DNA of 64,000 nucleotides from Yersinia thracica (GCF_902170565.1 NZ_CABHXX010000121.1:1-64000), one strand, 5' to 3'. Shown: positions 30,449 through 39,153, numbered from the stretch's first letter. Numbers and translations: made by a program. Notes: generated by a model not told the origin, from the sequence alone.

Positions 30449-31168
30449 CTAGCGGCGGACTTCCGTCAAATCACTTGGCATGGTGCTTTGCATGCCGTGC
30501 CAAATAGCCCCGCTCTCTTTACCGTAGGTTCGCAGGCAGTCCAACACGTGGTCGTAGGCTTTCTCATCACAAAGTGTCGACAACTTGCTATAAAATGTCA
30601 GTGCCAACTTACGCGCTTCTGGATTCGAGAAATAATAACGGCCAACACGGGTATAAAGCCCTTTCAAACCATTCAGGATTAAACCATAGATAGGGTTACC
30701 CGAAGCAAAAGCTAAACCACGGAAAATACCGTAATCCAGTGCAGTGAAAGACTCGGCGTTATCATCAACTGTTTGCGCTTGCGCCAGAATTTCCTGCGCC
30801 TTTTCCGGATGATTGCGAATAGCAGTCCGGACAAAGATGGTAGCGATATTGGTTCGGACAGCCAGTAAGTTGTCTATCAATTGTGGCACGCTGTCGTGGT
30901 CAAGCCGCGCCAGTGTCTCCAGAATATTAAGGCCGGACGTCTCCCAAAAGTTGTTTACTTTCGTCGGTTTACCGTGCTGAATAGTGAGCCAGCCATCGCG
31001 GGCTAGCCGTTGTAGCACTTCGCGCAATGTTGTGCGGGTGACTCCAATCAGCTCTGAAAGTTCTCGTTCCGCGGGCAAAATGGTGCCTGGAGGGAAGCGA
31101 TTATTCCAAATACTTTCAATAATATACTCTTCCGCGAAACCGGCAGGACTTTGCGCCTTTATAACCAT
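30449..31168 (-). CDS. fadR: Fatty acid metabolism regulator FadR
   Basis: A GntR-family regulator that represses fad genes, activates fabA/fabB, and is released from DNA by long-chain acyl-CoA. The start at 31168 ([20 protein letters not shown]) gives 239 residues, the E. coli length; the upstream in-frame ATG at 31195 is not supported by the family. The winged helix is visible as [22 protein letters not shown], and the C-terminal acyl-CoA-binding domain follows. A candidate target, the fadD operator, lies in this window at 44754. It is divergent from nhaB, as in E. coli. Confidence 0.96.
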   Translation of the reverse strand: MVIKAQSPAGFAEEYIIESIWNNRFPPGTILPAERELSELIGVTRTTLREVLQRLARDGWLTIQHGKPTKVNNFWETSGLNILETLARLDHDSVPQLIDNLLAVRTNIATIFVRTAIRNHPEKAQEILAQAQTVDDNAESFTALDYGIFRGLAFASGNPIYGLILNGLKGLYTRVGRYYFSNPEARKLALTFYSKLSTLCDEKAYDHVLDCLRTYGKESGAIWHGMQSTMPSDLTEVRR

Positions 31169-31380
31169 ATTTTTTGACGTTCCGTAGCGATACATATCAG
31201 CAAGTTAGTATGCTCATCATACCAGACGACGGAATCCTGATATAGCTCCAGAGCCGTACAAATGGTGAAAGCAGTCATAAAGTTGCAAAAATGGTGCAAA
31301 TGTAATGATGAACAGATTATACCTATTGCTTTTAAGCAAATCACGTAAAGTAAAATGTAACCTTGGGCAGTAATAACACC

Positions 31381-31579
31381 ATATATCCTAAATAATTCGA
31401 GTTGTAGGAAGGCGGCAAGCAAGAGACAAATCGGTCGGGAATCGATTTGAACAGCATTTATGCTAGCCCGCAGGGTGAGCCTCAAGGATGAGGCTCATTA
31501 GTCCCGCTGAACTTACAGCAGTAAGTGATTCGGGTGATTGCGCGCAGCCAACGCACATACAGCTTGAAGTATGACGGAT
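31381..31579. repeat. Enlarged ERIC element (about 199 bp) with internal insert
   Basis: The two ends are canonical ERIC (TCCTAAATAATTCGAGTTG and CTTGAAGTATGACGGATG). About 70 extra bases lie in the left half, containing GAATCGATTTGAACAGC and the hairpin GAGCCTCAAGGATGAGGCTC. It fills much of the 443-base gap between fadR and nhaB and ends 33 bases before the nhaB ATG, so it is probably transcribed in the nhaB leader or contributes to its promoter. Confidence 0.85.
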
Positions 31580-31611
31580 GCAATAACTTATTAAGGAGAC
31601 CGTAGCTCACA

Positions 31612-33186
31612 ATGGAAATGACCATTAGACAAGCCGTACTGAAAAATTTTCTGGGGAGTTCACCCGATTGGTACAAACTGGCAATTATAGCGTTTCTCAT
31701 TATTAATCCGCTGGTATTCTTCTTTGTCAGTCCTTTTGTCGCCGGTTGGATGCTGGTTGTTGAGTTTATCTTTACACTGGCAATGGCCCTAAAATGTTAT
31801 CCATTACAACCCGGTGGCTTATTAGCCATTCAAGCCGTTGCTATCGGGATGACCAGCCCGAATCAGGTAGCCGAAGAAATTGCCAATAACCTCGAAGTCC
31901 TGCTGTTACTGGTGTTTATGGTGGCGGGCATCTATTTTATGAAGCAGTTATTATTGTTTATTTTTACCAAACTGCTGCTGAATATCCGTTCAAAAATCGT
32001 TCTCTCATTAGCATTCTGTGTCGCTGCTGCTTTCCTTTCAGCGTTCCTGGATGCGCTGACCGTTATCGCCGTTGTCATTAGTGTCTCCGTTGGTTTTTAT
32101 ACTATTTATCATCACGTTGCCTCAAATCATTCGGATAAAGACATCAATGATGATAGTTGGATAGACAGTCAGGAAAATCGCAAAACACTGGAACAATTCC
32201 GCGCATTCTTGCGCAGCCTCATGATGCATGCTGGCGTGGGGACGGCGCTGGGGGGCGTGATGACCATGGTGGGCGAACCGCAAAACCTGATTATCGCCAA
32301 AAGTGCCGGTTGGAATTTTGGTGATTTCTTTATGCGGATGTTGCCCGTCACTCTGCCAGTGCTGTTTTGCGGATTGTTGGTCTGCGTGTTGGTCGAGCGT
32401 TTTAAGCTGTTTGGCTATGGTGCGGAGCTACCGGAGCGAGTACGCCATGTTCTGACGGATTATGACCAACAAGCTAGCGCGAAACGAAATCGGCAGGAGA
32501 AAGTGAAACTGCTGGTGCAAGCATTCATTGGTGTCTGGTTGGTGCTCGCGTTGGCGTTGCATTTAGCTGAAGTGGGCTTAGTGGGGCTGTCGGTGATCAT
32601 TCTCGCCACCTCTTTCTGCGGCATCACCAGTGAACATGCGCTGGGTAAAGCATTTCAGGAAGCATTGCCTTTCACTGCGCTGCTGACGGTATTTTTCGCC
32701 GTGGTTGCGGTAATTATTGAGCAAAATTTATTCACCCCAATTATTCAGTTTGTTTTACAATCCTCACCGTCAGCTCAATTATCCCTATTTTATCTGTTTA
32801 ACGGCTTACTGTCCTCGGTCTCTGACAATGTCTTTGTCGGCACGGTGTACATCAATGAAGCACGGAAAGCATTTGAATTGGGAATTATCTCACTCCAACA
32901 GTTCGAGTTATTGGCCGTCGCTATCAATACCGGTACCAACCTACCCTCTGTCGCCACACCTAATGGGCAGGCCGCGTTTTTGTTCCTGTTGACCTCGGCA
33001 CTCGCCCCATTAATTCGCCTATCTTATGGTCGAATGGTATATATGGCCCTGCCTTATACCATTGTGATGACAATTGTCGGCCTGCTCGGTGTTGAGTACT
33101 TATTAGTGCCTGTAACGGAGTGGATGATGCAAAGTGGCTGGATAAGTTTGCCTCATCTCGCTGCGGGGGTTAGCATTACACACTGA
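31612..33186 (+). CDS. nhaB: Na+/H+ antiporter NhaB
   Basis: NhaB exchanges cytoplasmic sodium for protons at the inner membrane, giving sodium and pH homeostasis. It has 524 residues (513 in E. coli) with around 12 hydrophobic segments. Well-conserved stretches are [29 protein letters not shown] and [27 protein letters not shown] lies 13 bases ahead of the ATG at 31612; an ATG two codons later is also possible. It is divergent from fadR with an ERIC between. Confidence 0.95.
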   Translation: MEMTIRQAVLKNFLGSSPDWYKLAIIAFLIINPLVFFFVSPFVAGWMLVVEFIFTLAMALKCYPLQPGGLLAIQAVAIGMTSPNQVAEEIANNLEVLLLLVFMVAGIYFMKQLLLFIFTKLLLNIRSKIVLSLAFCVAAAFLSAFLDALTVIAVVISVSVGFYTIYHHVASNHSDKDINDDSWIDSQENRKTLEQFRAFLRSLMMHAGVGTALGGVMTMVGEPQNLIIAKSAGWNFGDFFMRMLPVTLPVLFCGLLVCVLVERFKLFGYGAELPERVRHVLTDYDQQASAKRNRQEKVKLLVQAFIGVWLVLALALHLAEVGLVGLSVIILATSFCGITSEHALGKAFQEALPFTALLTVFFAVVAVIIEQNLFTPIIQFVLQSSPSAQLSLFYLFNGLLSSVSDNVFVGTVYINEARKAFELGIISLQQFELLAVAINTGTNLPSVATPNGQAAFLFLLTSALAPLIRLSYGRMVYMALPYTIVMTIVGLLGVEYLLVPVTEWMMQSGWISLPHLAAGVSITH

Positions 33187-33414
33187 TGAGTTAAATTATC
33201 GTCTGTACCAGCCCATCCCCGTCCCGTATAAAGGGGCTACAATGGGCTGATAAAACAAACCAATATCTCACCCAAAGCAAAATTGATGATCGTGATGGCC
33301 GATATACGCGAGAAATAGCTGATTTTTGCCTAATTTTACCTTTGGGTAGCTGGCAGCAAAGATGAATTGGTTTACACTGCCAGTACAATTGCTTACTGCA
33401 TGGAAAATAAAGAT

Positions 33415-33945
33415 ATGTTGCAATTCCTTAACCGCTGCTCTAAAGGGCGCGGTGCTTGGCTGTTAATGGCCCTGACTGCACTTGTATTAGAATTAGTTGC
33501 GCTCTATTTTCAACACGTAATGCTGCTTCAGCCTTGCGTAATGTGTATTTACGAACGGGCCGCATTATTCGGTATTCTTGGCGCATCACTGCTGGGTGCC
33601 ATCGCGCCTAAATCTCCTTTGCGCTATTTGGCTATTTTCATCTGGATTTACAGTGCATGGAGAGGCGTTCAGTTAGCTTGGGTACATACGATGCTGCAAT
33701 TGCACCCATCGCCTTTCACAACCTGTGATTTCTTTGTCAGCTTCCCGTCATGGTTACCGCTAGACAAATGGTTCCCTGCTATCTTTGTTGCCAGTGGCGA
33801 TTGTGCAGTAAAACAGTGGGAATTCCTGTCACTGGAAATGCCGCAGTGGTTAGTCGGCATTTTCGCCGCTTATCTGCTTATGGCGGTATTAGTGCTAATC
33901 AGTCAATTTGTTAAGCCGAAAAGACGCGATCTGTTTAGCCGCTAG
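33415..33945 (+). CDS. dsbB: Disulfide bond formation protein B
   Basis: DsbB is the inner-membrane quinone reductase that reoxidises periplasmic DsbA. The start at 33415 ([15 protein letters not shown]) gives 176 residues, the E. coli length; an ATG at 33400 would add five residues. Both redox pairs are present: Cys41-Cys44 in [11 protein letters not shown], and the periplasmic-loop pair in TTCDFF (near 104) and SGDCAVKQW (near 130). Four transmembrane helices are visible. It is downstream of nhaB as in E. coli, with a terminator at 34022. Confidence 0.96.
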   Translation: MLQFLNRCSKGRGAWLLMALTALVLELVALYFQHVMLLQPCVMCIYERAALFGILGASLLGAIAPKSPLRYLAIFIWIYSAWRGVQLAWVHTMLQLHPSPFTTCDFFVSFPSWLPLDKWFPAIFVASGDCAVKQWEFLSLEMPQWLVGIFAAYLLMAVLVLISQFVKPKRRDLFSR

Positions 33946-33946
33946 C

Positions 33947-33980
33947 TTTTATTTTGGCTGACAGTTTTTATTTTGGCTGA
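33947..33980. repeat. 19-bp direct repeat after dsbB
   Basis: TTTTATTTTGGCTGA occurs at 33947-33961 and 33966-33980, a period of 19 bases. A third partial copy (TTTGACTGACA) may follow. Confidence 0.8.
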
Positions 33981-34021
33981 TAACTTTGACTGACAATTTT
34001 TACACATATCTTTATCTATTT

Positions 34022-34049
34022 AAGGCGCCCAAAATGTGGCGCCTTTTTT
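34022..34049 (+). terminator. Intrinsic terminator of dsbB
   Basis: AAGGCGCC and GGCGCCTT form an 8-bp perfect stem with an eight-base loop and a T-run of six. It is 76 bases past the dsbB stop and 48 before the convergent LpxA-like gene. Confidence 0.92.
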
Positions 34050-34097
34050 ATATTCTGACAGCTGACAGCCCAAATCCCTAGGCTCACAGTTTTTTGA

Positions 34098-34916
34098 TTA
34101 ACGAATAATGCCGCGTGCAGAGCGACTGAAAAATGGCTGATAAGGCAGTAATATTTGCCACTCTCTCGCCAATATTTCAATTTCTTTATTTACCTCGGCC
34201 AGTTGCTTCCCTCGATGATAAATAAGTTCGTAAGCACTTTTAACCGCCTGCTGATCATTGCTGTCTAGCCAATCATCCCGGACTCCTGTACCTCTTATTC
34301 CTACAGGCACTGCGCGATTCCCTTGTGCAATAACATAAGGCGGTACATCCTGCACCACGCAAGCCGCTATATTGACTAAAGCATGAGTGCCAATAACACA
34401 AAACTGATGTACCGCACTGCCGGCACTAATAATGGCAAAGTCATCAACTTCGACATGCCCAGCCAATCCCACATTTGATGCCAAGAAACAATGGTCGCCC
34501 ACAATGCAATCATGTCCAATATGAACATGGCTCATCAGATTATTATCATTACCAATATGTGTAATTCCACCGCCCTGTAAAGTACCGCGATGAATAGTGA
34601 CATTTTGCTGAATCAAATTGCGGCTGCCAATGACAACTCGTGTGCTCTCGCCCTTGTATTTAAGATCCTGACTAACCTCTCCGATGGAGGAAAATTGTCC
34701 AATATAATTGTCACATCCAAGCTCGGTAATACCATTAATCACAATATGCGATTTAAGCACCGTGCCGGAACCAATAGTGACTTGAGAACCAATGTAACAA
34801 AAGTGACCAATATGTACATTCGCACCAATCACCGCCCCCTCCTCAATGATTGCAGAAGCAGAAATTATCGCGGTGTTATCAATCAAGCTATTTAATTCTC
34901 CTGGTGGAGGACTCAC
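34098..34916 (-). CDS. LpxA-like acyl-ACP--UDP-GlcNAc O-acyltransferase paralogue
   Basis: A left-handed beta-helix hexapeptide-repeat protein very close to LpxA, which performs the first step of lipid A synthesis. It stands alone, away from the usual lpxD-fabZ-lpxA-lpxB cluster, so it is probably a second copy. Aligned with E. coli LpxA, the catalytic-type histidines are kept (HIGHDC = His125; LAGHVEVDDF = His144; AVHQFC = His160), but Gly173, which sets acyl length, is replaced by Ile (HALVNIAACVVQ). A GTG at 34916 gives 272 residues; a TTG at 34886 after GGAG gives exactly 262, the LpxA length. The real substrate is unknown. Confidence 0.85.
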   Translation of the reverse strand: MSPPPGELNSLIDNTAIISASAIIEEGAVIGANVHIGHFCYIGSQVTIGSGTVLKSHIVINGITELGCDNYIGQFSSIGEVSQDLKYKGESTRVVIGSRNLIQQNVTIHRGTLQGGGITHIGNDNNLMSHVHIGHDCIVGDHCFLASNVGLAGHVEVDDFAIISAGSAVHQFCVIGTHALVNIAACVVQDVPPYVIAQGNRAVPVGIRGTGVRDDWLDSNDQQAVKSAYELIYHRGKQLAEVNKEIEILAREWQILLPYQPFFSRSARGIIR

Positions 34917-35032
34917 TTACTGCTCTGTGGGTAACTTCAAGACTGAATAAGGACTAATCCATCCATTGGTTTAATCGGATTTACTGACAGAAAACAGGTA
35001 GGAATAGAAAATATGGCCGTCATGCTGACTCA

Positions 35033-35061
35033 ATCGACCATACAAAAACCCCGGTAATAAC
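35033..35061 (-). terminator. Terminator upstream of the LpxA-like gene
   Basis: Read on the minus strand, AACCCTGG, a TTATTA loop and CCGGGGTT form an 8-bp stem with one G-U pair, followed by a T-run (GGGGTTTTTG). A second hairpin, GCCGG-GAAAGTA-CCGGC, lies just upstream. A transcript therefore seems to end about 120-150 bases before the LpxA-like start. Confidence 0.65.
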
Positions 35062-35403
35062 CAGGGTTTTGAAAGGATGCCGGTACTTTCCCGGCCGTCA
35101 TGTTATGGTGTAAGCGTCCGTCGTACACTCCAACATTACACAGCCTAAGCACGACCATTGCATAACAGAGAAACACACTGTAAATATCCTTAATGCGCTT
35201 TTCTGTTAAACATCTTATCTCGCGACTCACTCACAGTAATCGACACAAACACTGCCATACTTTAACTTCAGACGATTAATAATCATACAGTGTTATAATA
35301 TTTCATCAAGGCAAATTGAACATGATTTTCTATTTCAGATGAATCTGGATTTTTTATTTCTTGCCGACGAGGAGCAAATAATTAATCTCCCCGTGACACA
35401 ACT

Positions 35404-35437
35404 AAAAAGGCCGCCCTTCACTATGGCAGCCTTTTTC
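35404..35437 (-). terminator. Terminator of the small secreted orphan gene
   Basis: On the minus strand AAAAAGGCTGCC pairs with GGGCGGCCTTTTT with one mismatch, followed by AG. It is 18 bases after the stop codon of the gene at 35455; the stem is nearly symmetric, so it could also act from the other side. Confidence 0.8.
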
Positions 35438-35454
35438 AGATTATTATCCCAGTA

Positions 35455-35811
35455 TTACGCTTTGCTATGGGTACAAATATATTGACTCGCTTGCTCACCA
35501 TCAACAATCGCCAAACGAATGGGCATAGTGGAGATGTTAAGAGCCGCAATAACATGTTCCTGGTTATTGGACTTCTGGAAGATTAGCGATTCGCCCTGAC
35601 CTTCCGGATTAACTTTAACAAACTGGAATACTGACTTATCGATGGTCAGCTGTTGATTAGGCCCATCCAATACCGCAGAAAGGTTGCCGCCCTCTTTCAA
35701 TTCGCAGTCAAGATTAATTAATGAAGCCCCAGCGGCCTGAACCTGATGTGAAACACCACCTAATGTGGTGGATATACCGATGATAACAGCGGCTAAAGTA
35801 GAATATTTCAT
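35455..35811 (-). CDS. Orphan periplasmic protein, 118 residues
   Basis: I do not recognise the family. A signal peptide covers about residues 1-26 (MKYSTLAAVIIGISTTLG...VQA). The mature 92-residue domain holds two cysteines, Cys36 (NLDCELKEGG) and Cys113 (QYICTHSKA), near its two ends, suggesting one disulfide closing a small beta-rich domain; the size and layout recall small periplasmic inhibitor-like proteins, which is speculation. It is monocistronic with its own terminator, and ycgN upstream is 65 bases away on the same strand. Confidence 0.75.
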   Translation of the reverse strand: MKYSTLAAVIIGISTTLGGVSHQVQAAGASLINLDCELKEGGNLSAVLDGPNQQLTIDKSVFQFVKVNPEGQGESLIFQKSNNQEHVIAALNISTMPIRLAIVDGEQASQYICTHSKA

Positions 35812-35876
35812 TTTTTTAAGTTTCTTGGTTAAATTTCGGCGCTAGTATGCCATATCTGGCTGCTTATAGTGACGAG

Positions 35877-36323
35877 TTATCTGGCCCACTGTGGTTTATT
35901 CAATATGTGGTCTTGCCAGTCGATCACTTCGCTTTCACGCACCGCAATATGACGTACTGAAATTCGCTCGCCGTGCATGGCGGATTTTGAACCCGATAAT
36001 AATGGGTGCCAATGAGGTAAATCATGACCTTCGCCAATTAAGCGATAGGCGCAGGTAGGCGGCAACCATTCAAAAGTCACCAAGTTTTCGCGAGTTAACT
36101 TGATGCAATCCTCTTCTAATTCAAAGCGGCGCTCATAGTTACGGCATTGACAGGTTTTGAGATTGAGCTGATCACAGGCCACATTGGTGAAATAGATTTC
36201 ATCCGTGTCCTCATCAATCAGTTTATTCAAACAACATTGGCCGCATCCGTCGCACAGTGATTCCCATTCACTGTCTGACATCTCAGCAAGTGTTTTTTGT
36301 TGCCAAAAAGGAGGTTGTGACAT
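35877..36323 (-). CDS. ycgN: YcgN family cysteine-cluster protein (UPF0260)
   Basis: A 148-residue cytoplasmic protein of the YkgJ/YcgN cysteine-cluster group. The N-terminal [20 protein letters not shown] is typical, followed by [11 protein letters not shown] and [12 protein letters not shown], which look like a metal or Fe-S site. Its function is unknown. In E. coli it adjoins ycgM and ycgL as here, in the same minCDE-linked block. Confidence 0.9.
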   Translation of the reverse strand: MSQPPFWQQKTLAEMSDSEWESLCDGCGQCCLNKLIDEDTDEIYFTNVACDQLNLKTCQCRNYERRFELEEDCIKLTRENLVTFEWLPPTCAYRLIGEGHDLPHWHPLLSGSKSAMHGERISVRHIAVRESEVIDWQDHILNKPQWAR

Positions 36324-36440
36324 AACGGTATCCGCTGTAATTGAAAAAGAGAGAGTTGAATGAGCGGGTGTTTATAGACGCTTTGGCTACCAGATGCAAG
36401 TTTTGCCGCCCAAGCAATGGCCCAAGCGGCAGACATTCAC

Positions 36441-37097
36441 TTAGATTATGCGGGTGTTCAATGTTTTACCATTCAGCATGATTTTTAGCATATCACCCGA
36501 CTTCATCGGGCCGACACCTTGTGGTGTCCCCGTCAACACAACATCACCAGGGCGCAATGTAAAGAAACGGCTGATATAGCTTATCAATGGAATAATCGGG
36601 GTTATCATATCGCGGGTATTGCCCTGCTGACGGATTTCATCATTGATGGTCAGGGATAAATCAACCTGCTGGGCATCGCCAAACTCGGCCACGGGGATAA
36701 AACCCGAAATCGGGCACGAACCATCGAATGCTTTAGCTTTCTCCCACGGCTGACCCGCTTTCTTCAAGCCGGCCTGCAACTCACGCAAGGTTAAATCCAA
36801 TGCCACACCATAACCCGCAATAGCACGAGCCACTCTATCTTCAGTAGCTTGTTTTAACGGGGTGCCGATCAACACAGCCAATTCCACTTCATGGTGTACG
36901 GCACCTAAATCTTTCGGGATCGAGACCGGTTGGCGAATATCGCACAATGCTGTTTCCGGTTTCATAAACAGCACCGGCTCGGCTGAAGCTGCACTTCCCA
37001 TTTCTTTAATATGTTCGGCATAGTTACTGCCGACGCAAACCACTTTACTCACTGGAAAATCCAGCAAAGCCCCTTGCCAGTCTCTATGTTGATACAT
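36441..37097 (-). CDS. ycgM: Fumarylacetoacetate hydrolase family protein YcgM
   Basis: A 218-residue FAH-fold enzyme. Metal-binding and catalytic stretches are HHEVELAVLIG and YGVALDLTLRELQ, with VVLTGTPQGVGPMKSGD near the C-terminus. Members act as acylpyruvate hydrolases or oxaloacetate tautomerase/decarboxylase-like enzymes (human FAHD1 is the relative), acting on C-C bonds of 2-oxo acids; the exact substrate here is not shown by sequence. It lies upstream of ycgN on the same strand. Confidence 0.9.
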   Translation of the reverse strand: MYQHRDWQGALLDFPVSKVVCVGSNYAEHIKEMGSAASAEPVLFMKPETALCDIRQPVSIPKDLGAVHHEVELAVLIGTPLKQATEDRVARAIAGYGVALDLTLRELQAGLKKAGQPWEKAKAFDGSCPISGFIPVAEFGDAQQVDLSLTINDEIRQQGNTRDMITPIIPLISYISRFFTLRPGDVVLTGTPQGVGPMKSGDMLKIMLNGKTLNTRII

Positions 37098-37144
37098 ACG
37101 GCCTCTCTTGAATTTACATCCTGATAGACACTACACCGCGGGCA

Positions 37145-38212
37145 TTATTGACTAATGCTATCCGCCATCATACCAATGCTGATGGCGAAATAGTAAGAAC
37201 GGTTCCAGTGCATTATGGTTCGGAAATTATCATAAACCAGAAACGCGCGCCCTTGAACATCATCGGGCACAATCACCCAAGCACGCAAATCAGGGTTAGC
37301 CACACTGCCTTTAGGGATAACGCCAAGCTGCCGCCATTGTGTGACTGTTTTGGCTTGTCTCTCTTTCAAACCGGCAAGTGCAACATTGAAGCCCTCAGGC
37401 AACTGAGCTTCCTGACCCCAATCCATGCCCGGTTTCCATCCCTCAGTAGACAGATAGTTAGCGGTTGAAGCAAATACATCATCAATATTATTCCAAATAT
37501 CGACTTTTCCGTCGCCATCGCCATCAGCCCCATAGGTCAGGAAAGAACTGGGCATAAACTGGCTTTGCCCCATGGCTCCGGCCCAAGACCCTTTCAATTG
37601 CGGATCTTCCACGCGACCTTGTTGAATTATCTCCAGTGCGGCCATCAGCTCTTTGGTGAAAAATGCCTCGCGCCGCCCTTCAAATGCCAATGTCGACAAA
37701 GCCGAAATCACATCTTCTTTACCTTGAATTTTACCAAAGCCACTTTCCATTCCCCACAGTGCCACAATGTAGCGTTCCGGCACGCCATAGCGCGCAGCCA
37801 CGGGCGATAACTGCGGCTGATAGCGCTGATAAATTTCTTTGCCCTGCGCTATTTTACTCGGGGTCAGAACTTTGGCGAGGTAGTCATCCAATGTGACTTT
37901 TTTTTCTAACTGGTTACGATCCGATTGAATAACCCGGTCAACAAAATGAATATTGGCGAAAGCGATATCCAACGTGGCGTCACTGATCCCCTTCGCGCGG
38001 GCCTGGGATTTCAATTGTTCAACATAAGCAGGAAATTGCGCCGGATCCCGCCCCTGTTCGGATAACATTTGTTTGCTATTGGCGGCAGGGGCTGGGCTCG
38101 GTACAGATGGCAATGCAGCAGCTTGTGGTTGCATTGGAGCAGCGGTGTTCTTTTTGGCACACCCCATAGATATTACAGCCGCAATGGCGACTGTGATCAT
38201 AGACAATTTCAT
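37145..38212 (-). CDS. MltB-type lytic murein transglycosylase, probable lipoprotein
   Basis: A 355-residue GH103-type transglycosylase that cleaves the MurNAc-GlcNAc bond of peptidoglycan. The catalytic Glu is in IVALWGMESGFGK; GSWAGAMGQSQFMPSSF and DGDGDGKVDIWNN complete the family signature. The N-terminus MKLSMITVAIAAVISMGCAKK has a Cys at residue 18 that fits a lipoprotein, though the preceding SMG is a poor lipobox. Residues 20-45 are an Ala/Pro-rich linker. This gene is not between ycgL and ycgM in E. coli, so it is extra in this lineage. Confidence 0.88.
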   Translation of the reverse strand: MKLSMITVAIAAVISMGCAKKNTAAPMQPQAAALPSVPSPAPAANSKQMLSEQGRDPAQFPAYVEQLKSQARAKGISDATLDIAFANIHFVDRVIQSDRNQLEKKVTLDDYLAKVLTPSKIAQGKEIYQRYQPQLSPVAARYGVPERYIVALWGMESGFGKIQGKEDVISALSTLAFEGRREAFFTKELMAALEIIQQGRVEDPQLKGSWAGAMGQSQFMPSSFLTYGADGDGDGKVDIWNNIDDVFASTANYLSTEGWKPGMDWGQEAQLPEGFNVALAGLKERQAKTVTQWRQLGVIPKGSVANPDLRAWVIVPDDVQGRAFLVYDNFRTIMHWNRSYYFAISIGMMADSISQ

Positions 38213-38250
38213 CGACGCGTTCCTTTATAGAGCCATCGCCAGCGAGAAAA

Positions 38251-38523
38251 CTAGCCTTTCGTTTCACCCAAATGCATTTTCAGCAAACTTTCTGGTGGCG
38301 GCGGGACTTGCAGATAAAAGCCCTGATCAACGAGCGCGTTCTTCACTTTTTCAATATCCGCCGTTGCCAAGCTTTTTCGCTCATTGAGTGAAAGCAGCAT
38401 CGCAAATTGCGGTTGACCAAAACTGGCGAGTAACTCAGCGGGCACTCTCGAAAAATCATCTTTCTTTTCAATATAAAGGTAAGTTTGATCCCGTTTCGGG
38501 CTTCTGTAGATAGCACAAAGCAT
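38251..38523 (-). CDS. ycgL: YcgL domain protein (UPF0745)
   Basis: A 90-residue protein starting [20 protein letters not shown] and ending with the [12 protein letters not shown] motif typical of YcgL. The in-frame ATG at 38550 would add nine residues outside the conserved domain. The function is unknown; the small alpha/beta fold is conserved in gammaproteobacteria beside minCDE. An ERIC lies directly upstream. Confidence 0.9.
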   Translation of the reverse strand: MLCAIYRSPKRDQTYLYIEKKDDFSRVPAELLASFGQPQFAMLLSLNERKSLATADIEKVKNALVDQGFYLQVPPPPESLLKMHLGETKG

Positions 38524-38555
38524 GTTCTGGACTCTAGTCGATAAATTCAAGGGTA

Positions 38556-38682
<127 letters not shown>

Positions 38683-38726
38683 GCTGATGATTATAACACG
38701 CCAGGCTATATCACATATCTGAGATA

Positions 38727-39092
38727 TCAATAGACGGGGATATCGATGCCTATCCTGGCAGCACAGGGATCTGGGGCTAAATAGGAATTCCTGGCATTAT
38801 CCACTCGCGGACGGGGTTGATGTTCTTGCTGTTGGCATTTCATCTGTTTTTCTTTTTCATTCCTGGCGACATCAGCATCCATTCGCGCTTTTTCCTCATC
38901 TAATTGCCGTTGCCATGATTCAGCATCATGAGCCGCCCCTCGCAGCGCTTTGCGTTTTTCTAAGTAATCGGTAGAAACCTGACTATCTTTTGGCAATTCA
39001 GCGTGATAGCTAAAATCAGCCCCGGCGCGAAAAGGGGTTGATAGGGCAATAACACAGATAAATGATAATGGGACGAAATTCCTTTTCATCAT
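38727..39092 (-). CDS. Small secreted protein, probably iron-regulated
   Basis: I do not recognise this 121-residue protein. Residues 1-25 are a signal peptide (FVPLSFICVIALSTPFRAGA). The mature part is charged and probably helical at 40-85 (KALRGAAHDAESWQRQLDEE; ARNEKEKQMKCQQQ), then Pro/Asn-rich, with two cysteines (in MKCQQ and DPCAA). It starts at one of two adjacent ATGs. A near-consensus Fur box lies about 43 bases upstream, so iron repression is likely; the role in iron handling is an inference. Confidence 0.75.
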   Translation of the reverse strand: MMKRNFVPLSFICVIALSTPFRAGADFSYHAELPKDSQVSTDYLEKRKALRGAAHDAESWQRQLDEEKARMDADVARNEKEKQMKCQQQEHQPRPRVDNARNSYLAPDPCAARIGIDIPVY

Positions 39093-39134
39093 TGACTTCC
39101 TTTAGATTAGCTGATGCAGAAAGCCAAAATATCA

Positions 39135-39153
39135 CAAAATGATTATCATTCTC
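39135..39153. promoter_or_regulatory. Fur box
   Basis: CAAAATGATTATCATTCTC matches the 19-base Fur consensus at 16 positions, including the whole central AATGATTATCATT. It lies 43-61 bases before the start of the small secreted gene on the minus strand, a proper promoter-overlapping place for iron repression. Confidence 0.82.

Larger units (their letters stand above)
34917..35454. other. Long gap upstream of the LpxA-like gene
   Basis: These 538 bases hold two terminator-like structures (35033-35061 and 35404-35437) and an AT-rich stretch at 35270-35340. A 66-codon open frame on the minus strand (35030-35230) overlaps the first hairpin and looks non-coding. A short plus-strand frame, MAVMLTQSTIQKPR, starts at 35013. 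I treat the minus-strand segment from about 35230 to 35035 as a candidate leader or small RNA. Confidence 0.4.

Noticed and set aside
35140-35165. AAGCACGACCATTGCA similar to the conserved core of the small RNA RyhB
   Set aside because: There is a one-base insertion, no RyhB-type terminator or flanking sequence follows on that strand, and no Fur box precedes it.
35030-35230. 66-codon minus-strand ORF upstream of the LpxA-like gene
   Set aside because: It overlaps the terminator hairpin, has no recognisable ribosome site or family likeness, and its composition is not protein-like. I prefer a non-coding transcript.
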